The notes beneath the pieces are model-generated. The model saw nothing but the letters and a program-made list of their open reading frames with translations, did not search any database and was not told the origin of the DNA. Shown piece after piece: positions 15,151-23,326 of a stretch of 35,442 nt of DNA; within the stretch, counting starts at the first letter, position 1; every line of letters starts with the position of its first letter. This DNA is from Lyngbya sp. CCAP 1446/10 (GTDB lineage: Bacteria; Cyanobacteriota; Cyanobacteriia; Cyanobacteriales; Microcoleaceae), in assembly GCF_026130175.1 (NCBI RefSeq), contig NZ_JAIGNI010000061.1:1-35442 (forward strand), written 5' to 3'. A program made the position numbers and the translations under genes.

Positions 15151-18100
15151 CTAATTGCTAATTTTAGCGGGAAATTCAATCATAAACTTTGTGCCTTTCT
15201 CTACTTGACTTTCGCAGTTAATTGTGCCTTTTAGTTTTTGCGTGACCAGGTTGTAAATAATGTGCAGTCCCAATCCTGTGCCGCCCTGACCTCTTTTGGT
15301 GGTAAAAAACGGTTCAAAAATTTTACTGAGATTTTCTGGGGTAATTCCTTTGCCGTTATCGGTATATTCAAAGATTAGCCGATAGCCCTCCAGCTCGATC
15401 TCAAAAGCCATAATGCCCTCATCTTCTCCATCGTAAGCGTGAATTAGGGAATTCAACACCAGATTTGTCACAATTTGACACAGCACGCCCGGATAACTGT
15501 CCAGTACAATATTTTCATCGCACTTAATCTCTACTTTGTGCTTAGTTCTTCTTAGTTTGGCACTTAAGGATGTCAAAATCTCCTCTAGATAATTTTTCAC
15601 ATTAAACGTGCGTTTTAACTCGCTCGACTGATCTACAGCCACTTCTTTAAAACTGTGAATCAAGTCAGCCGCCCGCGTGAGGTTGGATAAGATCATATTA
15701 CTGCTTTGCAGAGTCGTATCCAGGAATTTTTCTAACTCAGATCGTTTAATTTGACCCTTGCTGTAAAGATCAAAAAATTTTGTGACTTTTTCAGACAGCA
15801 GCGAGGCGGCGGTGATACCAATGCCGATGGGAGTATTGATTTCGTGAGCAACACCTGCAACCAACCCTCCGAGAGCCGCCATTTTTTCCGATTCAACCAG
15901 TTTATTTTGGGCAGATTTTAGGTCTTCTAAAGTTTGGGAAAGCTCGGAAGTACGCTGCTGTACTAACATTTCGAGATTTTGATTGAATTGCTGCAAATTG
16001 GTGTAAAGTTGGGCGTTTTCAATCGAAATAGAAATTTGAGAAGATAGCAGTTTTAATAATTCTAACCTGTCTGGCGTAAAAGCGCCTGTAGTTAGATTGT
16101 TTTCTAAATATAAAATGCCGCTGAGTTTGCCTTGATGGATTAACGGAGTGCAAAGAATTGATTTAGGTTGAACGGCAATTATATAGGGTGTGCGAGTGAA
16201 TTGTCCTTCGCTGGAGGCATCGTTTAAAACAATACTTTGCTGGGTGCGGGCGACGTAGTTAACAATTGCAACTGCCAGCAACGTTACTTCTCCATCCTCT
16301 TCTACAAAATCAATGGGAATTGATTGCATAACAGAAACGTGATCAGCATCCACATATCCTGATGCTTCAATCACCCATTTGCCAGATTTTTCTAGTATCA
16401 AAAAACCTCTTTGCCCTCCAGCATTTTCAATCACAATTTTCATCAGTTTTGCCAGCAGTTTGTCTAGAACTATTTCGCCGGCCAAAGTTTGCGATGCTTT
16501 GACTGCTGTTGTCAAGTCTAGCACGCCTGCACTGTCGCTCGTAGTGCAAGCGCTGCTAGTAGATTTGTGAATTTCGATATTAGTTGAAATCGAGGCTGAA
16601 GTTAGTAAGTTCGAGTATTTTGATTCTAAATGCGCTGCTTTCGCTTTCGCTCCCCAGCATTGATAGCAATAACGCGCTTCTGTCAAGTAAGTTTTAGCAA
16701 TTTTTGCTCGTCCTATGGATAGATAAAATGCTCCTGCTAGTTCTGCTGCGAGTGCTTGTACCTGTATGTATCCGTTTTCTTCTGCTCCTTCAATTGCGAA
16801 GTCGTAATATTCCATTGCTTTGACAATATTGCCCAAAATTCGTGCTTTTTCTGCGACAATTAAATCGCATCTATGCTGAAGATTCATCGGGGCAGAAAGC
16901 GCTTTTTTTTGCAGTTTTTTCAGGTTAGTGGTTGCACAAAAAAGATGCCCTTCTTGTTCCTCTTTTGTTGCAGATGGATATGCTGCGAGTCGGGCGAGAG
17001 CATCGTAAAAATGGTATTCAGGAACATTAATAAAGCCTACAACTCCGTCTAAATAAACTTCGGCTTGCGCTGCATTTTCTAACGCTAGATCGACATTACC
17101 AAATAAATAAGCTATTATTAATTTTTGCAAATAAAAGTGCTGGAGACCCACCCGATCGTTAATTTTCAACAGCAGCGGTAATAATGTTTCTTCGCTGTAA
17201 GCTTTACCTAACAAAATGTCTGGAATTTCCATTTCCCCCATCAATTGCCAAACTGTTTGTCGATATATTTGATTCCAAGTCAATACCGTTTCTTGCTTGA
17301 GTTGAAACAGCAGATGGTTGTAATTTACCATTTTCCGTTCCAGTTGTGGCAATTCTTCACCGATGAAGTACAAAGACTGACAAATATTTACAGCAGCATA
17401 TCCAACTGATTCTAAATCACCATTTTCTAGCGCGCTTTGATAGGCTTCTTCTAACAGCGGTAAAGTATCTTTAACGTGATGCTTGCCGTGCATCAAAATA
17501 AAGGCAACTAAATTAAGCGTCTTGCTTTTGAATTCTAAAGCATTTAGTCGATCGATCAAATTCAAGGCTAATTGACCAAATCGCTCGCCAGATTCAATAT
17601 CTCTAACTATTCCTTTTAAGATTGCTCCGTAATTAGCATAACCGAAGGCAGAAAAAGCAGAATTTCCGTAATTAATCGATAAATTAACTTGCTCGCAGAC
17701 AATCAGCGGCAGCAGCACTGGTTCAACTATCAACGTAGCTGACAACATACTGGAAAGCACGCGCATAGTTGCCAATTTACGCGGATTGGTCATCATCGGC
17801 AAGTCTATTAAATCTTCTATCTTTTTTCCGGTTAAATAAGCTGTGGTTTTCGTAAGTGCTTGCTGAATGTGGAGGGGAATCGGCGATTCTGGAAAGTTTA
17901 TTTCTAACATTGTGAGTGCTTCCCGACCAATTGTTACCGCTTCGTGCAGTTTGGTTTGCATCGCACAAGCTGTGATTCTGATTTCAAAAACTTTGATTTT
18001 GTCTAGTTCATTGGTGGCGTGTTCCAGGACAATTTCTGCCCATTTTTCCATTTGTTCAAAATCGGTATTGAGGTAAGCTGCTTCGGCGGCTGACTCGTAG

Positions 18101-20664
18101 AGTGCAAGAGTCAAGTCGTAGTCGGTTTGCCAACTTTGCATGGGAAGCAATTCAATACCTGCGGTTAAATATTTAACGGCGAGTTCGTAAGCTGCACTGG
18201 CTTTTGCTTTGCGGCCTGCAATTAAATTTAATTGGCATAATTGAAATTTTTCTAATTCACTGTTGATAATTCTTCTGGCTGCATTTAGTTGGTTTACTGT
18301 ATCAAAAACATGGTCTTCTAATTGCTCTGGAGGCGCGTTTTCTAGCAGAAATCTACCGATGTTTAGATGAGTTTCTTGTTTCTTAGATTCGGATGTTAAA
18401 GCGTAAGCTGCTTGCTGAACTCGTTCGTGCAAAAATTTATAAGTCGCCCTAGCAGCATCAGCAACTGGTAGGGAAAATTCATCTGTAAAGTGTCTAGATA
18501 TTTGGTCTGTTACTTCTGTGCTTGCTGCTAGTGCGATCGGAATTTTGTAAGCGTTATTCACTGGCAAAATTAGACCGGACTGAAGTGCTTCCCAGAGGTC
18601 TGTTGCTGCGGAAGCCAGAGGTTGTTCGCTGATTTTGGAGAGAATTCCTAAATCAAATTTGTTGCCTATACAAGCGGCTAATTTGAGCAGCTCTTGCGTA
18701 TTTTCTGAAAGTTTCTGAATGTTGTCTATCATTAATTCTACAACATTGTCAGTTATTCCTATTTCTTGTATTTGGTCGATATCCCACTGCCACTCGCCTG
18801 TAATTTTGCAGTTTTTCACAACTGGATAGGCATTGTTTTGGGTCAAGTCAGAAATGTTAGTTTCTGCTCCACAGATAGAATTGTGGGCAGGTGCAAATTT
18901 AAATTTTAGCAATTTTTTTGAGTAAAGAGACTTCAGTAATTGAGTTAAAAAAAATGGATTTCCTCCTGTTTTTTGAAACAGCAATTCTGCTAAAGTTAGC
19001 GAATTTTCTGGGGCGCAGTTTAGAGTATCTGCAACGAATTGATTGACGCTGTTAATATCTAAAGGCGAAAGTTCGATCGCACTTACAGTCCCTCCTGCTT
19101 TGCTAATTGCTGCCACCGTCAGCATTACGGGATGATTTGCATCTACTTCCTGTTCTCGATAGGCTCCAATGATTAACAAGTATTGACTTTCTAAATCAGT
19201 TGCTAGCAGTTGGATTAATTTGAGTGATGCTGAGTCTATCCACTGCAAGTCATCGAGGAAAATTACCAGCGGGTGTGCTTTTTTGGTAAAGATACGGATG
19301 AAGTTTTGAAATACTAAATTAAAGCGATTTTGAGATTCATTTGCTCCTAAATCTGGGACTGGGGGCTGCGGCCCGACAATTAGTTCTACTTCTGGAATAA
19401 CTTCAATAATTACTTGGCAATTGCCGCCGAGAGCATTTAAGATTTTTTGTCTCCAAACTTGGACTTGGGCGGCAGTTTCTGTGAGGATTGGCCGCAACAA
19501 GTCTTGAAAAGCTTGGAGCAAAAAAGCGTAGGGAATATCGCGCTTAAATTGCTCAAATTTGCTGTCAATAAAATACCCGTTTTCCCGCATGATGGGTTGG
19601 TAAATTTCATAGACGAGCGACGATTTGCCCAAACCGGCAGAACCGGAAATGAGCAGGATTTCTGTATTCCCCCGCTTCATGCGATCGAATTTATTTAGTA
19701 GCAGATTAACTTCGGCTTCTCGCCCGTAAAGTTTTTGGGAAATTTGCAGGTGACTCGATCGATCTTGCTCGCCGATGGTGATGTGAGAAATTTCGCCGGT
19801 TGTTTGGAGTTGAGCGAGACAATTTTCTAAATCGTACAAAAGTCCGAAAGCACTTTGATACCTGTCTTCGGCGGTTTTTGCTAATAGTTTCATCACGATA
19901 TCGGAAACGGCTTGAGGAATCTCCTCGCTTTCTGTTTGATTGATTCTGGCTTTGACTTTCTGCTTTCTATTTGCGCCAGGAGAAACGGGTATTTTAGCAA
20001 TATGGCAGTGGACTAATTCCATCGGATCTGTGGCATTAAAAGGCAATTCGCCGCAGAGCATTTCATAAAATGTGACGCCTAAAGAATAAAAATCTGTGCG
20101 GTAGTCGATCGCCCGATTCATGCGTCCCGTTTGCTCAGGAGACATATAGGCGAAGGTTCCTTCGAGTAAATGGGGATAGCTGAGGGCTGGGTTTTCGCCT
20201 GGTAGCAGGGAGGCGATCGCAAAATCAGCAATTTTGACATCCCCCGTTTGAATATTGACAATAATATTACTGGGTTTAATATCTTTGTGGATGATGTGGT
20301 GTTCGTGGAGTTGTCCGATAGTTTCCGCTAGTTTTCTGCCAATTTGCAGAAATTGTTGTAACTCTAGCTGGTTGTTGTTGAGAAATTGTTTTAGGGAAAT
20401 GCCGCCAAAATCTTCTAAAATTAAAACAGGAAAGTGATTGTATTTTTCGAGTTTATAAAGCTTGACTATTCCTGGCAAATTCAAATTTTTAAGGATTTCG
20501 GATTCGTGCAGGAGTTGGGCTATTTGCGCTGGGGTAGGGTAGGTTGGCGTGAGAGTTTTGAGGATAACGGGTTTTTGTTCATCAAGCTGTATTCCTCGAT
20601 AAATAACTGTGTGAGGGTTTGTATAAAGTTCTGTGTCAATGCGGTATCCTGGAATGGTAATCAT
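15151..20664 (-). CDS. Ser/Thr protein kinase-ATPase-GAF-histidine kinase (HstK-type multidomain sensor)
   Basis: 1837 residues. Residues 1-275 are a protein kinase domain: K36, catalytic HKDIKPSN (D128), then DFA at 147-149 instead of DFG, and SPE at 175-177. About 310-600 is an AAA/STAND ATPase (SGSAGLGKSS P-loop near 340; LVIFLDDLQWID Walker B). About 640-1330 is a helical TPR-like scaffold. A GAF domain of about 150 residues then precedes the coiled linker and histidine kinase, whose H-box is GLVAGVAHEINTP, with NSLIHAY N-box, DNGKGI and GTGLGLH. The order is that of cyanobacterial HstK-like proteins. The cytosolic protein has no membrane segment; the ligand is unknown. The downstream REC-cyclase gene (52 bases) is the likely phosphotransfer target. 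DFA may weaken Mg binding in the kinase lobe. Confidence 0.93.
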   Translation of the reverse strand: MITIPGYRIDTELYTNPHTVIYRGIQLDEQKPVILKTLTPTYPTPAQIAQLLHESEILKNLNLPGIVKLYKLEKYNHFPVLILEDFGGISLKQFLNNNQLELQQFLQIGRKLAETIGQLHEHHIIHKDIKPSNIIVNIQTGDVKIADFAIASLLPGENPALSYPHLLEGTFAYMSPEQTGRMNRAIDYRTDFYSLGVTFYEMLCGELPFNATDPMELVHCHIAKIPVSPGANRKQKVKARINQTESEEIPQAVSDIVMKLLAKTAEDRYQSAFGLLYDLENCLAQLQTTGEISHITIGEQDRSSHLQISQKLYGREAEVNLLLNKFDRMKRGNTEILLISGSAGLGKSSLVYEIYQPIMRENGYFIDSKFEQFKRDIPYAFLLQAFQDLLRPILTETAAQVQVWRQKILNALGGNCQVIIEVIPEVELIVGPQPPVPDLGANESQNRFNLVFQNFIRIFTKKAHPLVIFLDDLQWIDSASLKLIQLLATDLESQYLLIIGAYREQEVDANHPVMLTVAAISKAGGTVSAIELSPLDINSVNQFVADTLNCAPENSLTLAELLFQKTGGNPFFLTQLLKSLYSKKLLKFKFAPAHNSICGAETNISDLTQNNAYPVVKNCKITGEWQWDIDQIQEIGITDNVVELMIDNIQKLSENTQELLKLAACIGNKFDLGILSKISEQPLASAATDLWEALQSGLILPVNNAYKIPIALAASTEVTDQISRHFTDEFSLPVADAARATYKFLHERVQQAAYALTSESKKQETHLNIGRFLLENAPPEQLEDHVFDTVNQLNAARRIINSELEKFQLCQLNLIAGRKAKASAAYELAVKYLTAGIELLPMQSWQTDYDLTLALYESAAEAAYLNTDFEQMEKWAEIVLEHATNELDKIKVFEIRITACAMQTKLHEAVTIGREALTMLEINFPESPIPLHIQQALTKTTAYLTGKKIEDLIDLPMMTNPRKLATMRVLSSMLSATLIVEPVLLPLIVCEQVNLSINYGNSAFSAFGYANYGAILKGIVRDIESGERFGQLALNLIDRLNALEFKSKTLNLVAFILMHGKHHVKDTLPLLEEAYQSALENGDLESVGYAAVNICQSLYFIGEELPQLERKMVNYNHLLFQLKQETVLTWNQIYRQTVWQLMGEMEIPDILLGKAYSEETLLPLLLKINDRVGLQHFYLQKLIIAYLFGNVDLALENAAQAEVYLDGVVGFINVPEYHFYDALARLAAYPSATKEEQEGHLFCATTNLKKLQKKALSAPMNLQHRCDLIVAEKARILGNIVKAMEYYDFAIEGAEENGYIQVQALAAELAGAFYLSIGRAKIAKTYLTEARYCYQCWGAKAKAAHLESKYSNLLTSASISTNIEIHKSTSSACTTSDSAGVLDLTTAVKASQTLAGEIVLDKLLAKLMKIVIENAGGQRGFLILEKSGKWVIEASGYVDADHVSVMQSIPIDFVEEDGEVTLLAVAIVNYVARTQQSIVLNDASSEGQFTRTPYIIAVQPKSILCTPLIHQGKLSGILYLENNLTTGAFTPDRLELLKLLSSQISISIENAQLYTNLQQFNQNLEMLVQQRTSELSQTLEDLKSAQNKLVESEKMAALGGLVAGVAHEINTPIGIGITAASLLSEKVTKFFDLYSKGQIKRSELEKFLDTTLQSSNMILSNLTRAADLIHSFKEVAVDQSSELKRTFNVKNYLEEILTSLSAKLRRTKHKVEIKCDENIVLDSYPGVLCQIVTNLVLNSLIHAYDGEDEGIMAFEIELEGYRLIFEYTDNGKGITPENLSKIFEPFFTTKRGQGGTGLGLHIIYNLVTQKLKGTINCESQVEKGTKFMIEFPAKISN

Positions 20665-21009
20665 GCTGTTTTGAGAATGACTTGAAAGGTACAGTTATTA
20701 AGTAAGTGGAAATAAAAAATGCAGGTTGAGGGCGATTTTTACGGCAGTAAACTGGCTGCTATTATGGATATTAAGTAAGTGGTTACAAATAAACATTAGA
20801 TGGGAAGGGCGGGTTTTGTAGCAGTCTAGTCGCTTGTATCTTGTGATATTAGCCGGCACTCGCCCCTACAGGCTCATCCTCAATACTTTTTTGGCGTTGA
20901 CTGAGTTATCTATATTGTATTCAAAAAATCAAAAGCTGCATTTTGCTATCCCGGCAGTGGCAAAATAAACTGGTGCGTGCAAATCAACAGGTAAAATCTT
21001 AAAACAATC
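20665..21009. other. Divergent intergenic region with a 13-bp direct repeat
   Basis: ATTAAGTAAGTGG occurs at 20697-20709 and again at 20770-20782, 73 bp apart, upstream of the minus-strand kinase gene and possibly a regulator site. TTGACT near 20898 could be a -35 for the plus-strand HAD gene, but no convincing -10 is at the right distance. No gene is seen. Confidence 0.4.
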
Positions 21010-21891
21010 ATGCAGAATATAACTGCCTCAAATCCAGCTACTGCGACCGATCGCCCTTTTGGCACCGCAGAGATTAAACTACTGGTACTGGATATCGACG
21101 GCACGATCGCAGGTTTGTCCAATGAGATCCGAGAACCAGTCAAGCAGGCAATTTTAGCAGCCCAGTCGCGGGGCGTGAAAGTGGCTGTGGCTACGGGCAG
21201 GATGTACCAGTCGGCTTTGCGTTTTCATCGCGACATCGGCTCAACTTTGCCGCTGATTTGCTACCAGGGCGCGTGGATTCAAGACATGGCGACTCAAAAG
21301 CGGCTGCGTCACTTGCCGCTGTCGAAACAAAGGGCTTTGCAACTGTTAGAGCATTTTGAAGCACCGGAATTACGATCGCTCCTGTCGATCCATTTCTACA
21401 TTGACGACAAACTTTATGTGCCGGAAATTACCACAGCTACCCGACTTTATGCGGAACGATCGGGCATTGAACCAATTGTGATTAAAGATTTGCGGCGAGA
21501 TATTCCGGGGGAACCGACGAAAGTCTTGGCTTTGTGCCAGAATCCGGAGGTACTAGACGGGTTACTGATCAGTATGCGGGAGCGATACACACCTGCGGAG
21601 CTTTATTTAACTCGCTCGGTTGCTACTTTTTTTGAAGCGACGCATCCTTCGGCGAATAAGGGAGATGCGGTGCAGTATTTGGCGGAGGAACTTTTGGGTT
21701 TGCAGGCCGCGAATGTGATGGCGATCGGCGATAATTTTAACGATCTAGAAATGATTGCTTACGCGGGTGTGGGCGTGGCGATGGGGAATGCTCCTGATGG
21801 CGTGAAGGCTGTTGCTAATTGGGTGGCGCCGGATGTGGAGGAAGATGGAGTGGCGTTGGCGATCGAACAATTTGTTTTGGGCGATCGTTGA
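21010..21891 (+). CDS. Cof-type HAD-superfamily hydrolase
   Basis: 293 residues. This is the HAD phosphatase family with a C2B cap. Motif I is LLVLDIDGT (nucleophile D28, acid/base D30), motif II ATGRMY (61-66), motif III K217 in ANKGDA, and motif IV GDNFND (D241, D245). A cap domain occupies about 85-195, and the C-terminal GVAMGNAPDGVKAVANWV is the usual Cof/SupH signature. It probably dephosphorylates sugar or nucleotide phosphates; the substrate cannot be read from the sequence. The first 20 residues (ASNPATATDRPFG) precede the fold and may be non-essential; no better start lies before DIDGT. It stands alone on the plus strand and is followed by hairpin repeats. Confidence 0.93.
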   Translation: MQNITASNPATATDRPFGTAEIKLLVLDIDGTIAGLSNEIREPVKQAILAAQSRGVKVAVATGRMYQSALRFHRDIGSTLPLICYQGAWIQDMATQKRLRHLPLSKQRALQLLEHFEAPELRSLLSIHFYIDDKLYVPEITTATRLYAERSGIEPIVIKDLRRDIPGEPTKVLALCQNPEVLDGLLISMRERYTPAELYLTRSVATFFEATHPSANKGDAVQYLAEELLGLQAANVMAIGDNFNDLEMIAYAGVGVAMGNAPDGVKAVANWVAPDVEEDGVALAIEQFVLGDR

Positions 21892-21898
21892 TCTTGCT

Positions 21899-22036
21899 TG
21901 TAGAACAGGCATCTTGCCTGTGATCAATTGTAGAACAGCCATCTTGCCTGTGATCAATTGTAGAACAGGCATCTTGCCTGTGATCTGCTCTCCATTGATA
22001 TCAGAATTGTGGAACAGGCATCTTGCCTGTTATCTC
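21899..22036. repeat. 30-bp tandem hairpin repeats (ACAGGCA-tct-TGCCTGT)
   Basis: Three tandem 30-bp units begin at 21899, 21929 and 21959, and a fourth, diverged copy lies at about 22008-22036. Each has a 7-bp stem ACAGGCA/TGCCTGT around TCT (first at 21905-21921). The second copy has a stem mismatch (ACAGCCA). This is a widely dispersed cyanobacterial palindromic repeat, here directly after the HAD gene. Confidence 0.85.
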
Positions 22037-22076
22037 GCGCCACAGTATAATTCAGATTTTAAAAATGCCTTTCCAC

Positions 22077-22119
22077 AGAAAAAGCACCGACGACTGGCCG
22101 TGTTTCGTCTCGGTGCTTT
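22077..22119 (-). terminator. Hairpin with minus-strand U-tract
   Basis: AAAGCACCGA (22081-22090) pairs perfectly with TCGGTGCTTT (22110-22119). On the minus strand the stem is followed by a run of T (complement of 22077-22083). It could end transcription from the alpha/beta hydrolase gene. Read on the plus strand, it is the first stem of the candidate small RNA described separately. Confidence 0.5.
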
Positions 22120-22199
22120 CTCTGGTTCGCTCCTCACACGTCCATCAATATAGCTAACTCGGTGGAATCTGTCAACACTTTTAACGAAAGTTTTTTTTT
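22081..22199 (+). ncRNA. Candidate small RNA with a Yfr1-like CUCCUCACAC core
   Basis: On the plus strand a strong stem (22081-22119) is followed by an unstructured stretch containing CTCCTCACAC (22130-22139). A short hairpin, ACTTT/AAAGT (22177-22191), with eight following T residues, then gives a possible rho-independent end. The cyanobacterial riboregulator Yfr1 is known for an unpaired ACUCCUCACAC between two stems, and ten of those eleven bases are present here. Against it, Yfr1 is shorter (about 55-70 nt) and its terminator follows the core immediately. A promoter was not identified. Confidence 0.25.
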
Positions 22200-22240
22200 G
22201 AGTCCGCTACCGGTGCGGTGAAACGAGGTAGAACCTTTGC

Positions 22241-22278
22241 AATGCAAGGGTTTTGCTCGATCGCCCAAACCTTGCATT
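22241..22278. repeat. Inverted repeat downstream of the alpha/beta hydrolase gene
   Basis: AATGCAAGGGTTT (22241-22253) pairs with AAACCTTGCATT (22267-22278) with one bulged G. It lies 13 bases past the hydrolase stop (minus) and could be a 3'-end structure. No U-tract is evident. Confidence 0.5.
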
Positions 22279-22291
22279 CCGCCAAAAAATT

Positions 22292-23182
22292 TTAGTTAAA
22301 TTCTCGCATCCAGTCCAAAATCAGAGTATTGACCTCTTTGGGCCGCTCATCGTGAGGACAGTGGCCCGTGTTGGGAATCGAAACAAATTTCACGGGTTTA
22401 CCGTTGGCGGCCAATTCTTGGTAAATCTGGCTGCCGGTAATGGGCGTCCAGGGGTCGTCTGCGCCCCAAAGTACCAGTAACGGGCGATCGACTTTTGGCA
22501 GCAATTCTGACGGTTGAGGGCCTGCTGGGGCCGTGAGAATTGAGGCAAAAACTTGTTGAGCTCCGGGTTCGCAGGAGGGTGCGTGGAGGAGTTCTACCAG
22601 TTCGTCGGTGATGGCTTCGCGGTTCCCGTAGACTTGGCGCAGGGTGTTGCGGATGCGGTGTTTTTGGCGGATGTTATTGAAGACAAATGGGCCGATGATA
22701 GGCGATCGAACTAATTTAGCAAAAGTCCCCATGACTAATCCCAACGGAAAACTAAGTTCTTCGGGTCGATGGTTGAGTCCGCCGGCACAGTTGATTAAGA
22801 CACCGCCGGCTGATATTTCTGGATGGTTGGCGACTACCATCAAACTTAGCAATGCGCCGATCGAATTCCCGACAAATACCGCCGGTTCCTGTACCAACTC
22901 CGCGCAGAAATCTGTCAGCAATTCTTCCCACAATTCCAGAGTATAATCGAGGGCTGGTTTGCCAGAAGCCCCGAATCCCAACAAGTCCAGCGCAAATACG
23001 CGATAGCCACCAGCAGCCAGTGGGGGGATATTTTGCCGCCAATGTCCGATCGAAGCCCCAAAGCCGTGAATCAACACCAGAGGGCGGCCGGTTCCTTGGA
23101 CGGTATATTGGATTTTGTGACCTTTCCAAGTCCAAATTAGCTTTTCAAAACTTGTTGCAGATACTAATTGTTGTGCAGTCAC
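22292..23182 (-). CDS. Alpha/beta-fold hydrolase
   Basis: 296 residues with the classical alpha/beta hydrolase layout. The oxyanion-hole HGFGAS is at 39-44 and DLLGFGAS at 66-73. The nucleophile elbow GNSIGA carries S107, the acid is D243 in WGADDPW and the base H274 in NTGHCPHDERP. The triad is complete. A lid region of about 140-205 is Gly/Pro and hydrophobic-rich. This arrangement (GNSxG, lid, GADDPW, GHCPHDE) is that of cyanobacterial and plastid esterases related to chlorophyll dephytylase and pheophytinase; that assignment is a family resemblance from memory and not certain. There is no signal peptide. It is transcribed away from the HAD gene, with repeats on both sides. Confidence 0.9.
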   Translation of the reverse strand: MTAQQLVSATSFEKLIWTWKGHKIQYTVQGTGRPLVLIHGFGASIGHWRQNIPPLAAGGYRVFALDLLGFGASGKPALDYTLELWEELLTDFCAELVQEPAVFVGNSIGALLSLMVVANHPEISAGGVLINCAGGLNHRPEELSFPLGLVMGTFAKLVRSPIIGPFVFNNIRQKHRIRNTLRQVYGNREAITDELVELLHAPSCEPGAQQVFASILTAPAGPQPSELLPKVDRPLLVLWGADDPWTPITGSQIYQELAANGKPVKFVSIPNTGHCPHDERPKEVNTLILDWMREFN

Positions 23183-23219
23183 GGCTATTATGTAAAGTTT
23201 CGTTAACTACTTTCATGAT

Positions 23220-23322
23220 AGCAGAAGTCAGAAGTCAGAAGTCAGTAGTCATGAATTATTGGTTATTGGTTATTGGTTATTGGTTGTAATACCCAATGCC
23301 CCATGCCCCATGCCCCATGCCC
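23220..23322. repeat. Heptamer arrays (AGAAGTC, ATTGGTT, CCCATGC)
   Basis: Three AGAAGTC units, four TTATTGG units and four GCCCCAT units follow one another between the alpha/beta hydrolase start and the cyclase stop. They add to the heptamer arrays at 2248, 3076 and 13563. Confidence 0.85.
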
Positions 23323-23326
23323 ATTT

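Noticed and set aside
22077..22119. Terminator of the HAD gene on the plus strand
   Set aside because: The plus strand after the stem is TCTCTGG, without a U-tract; only the minus strand has one.
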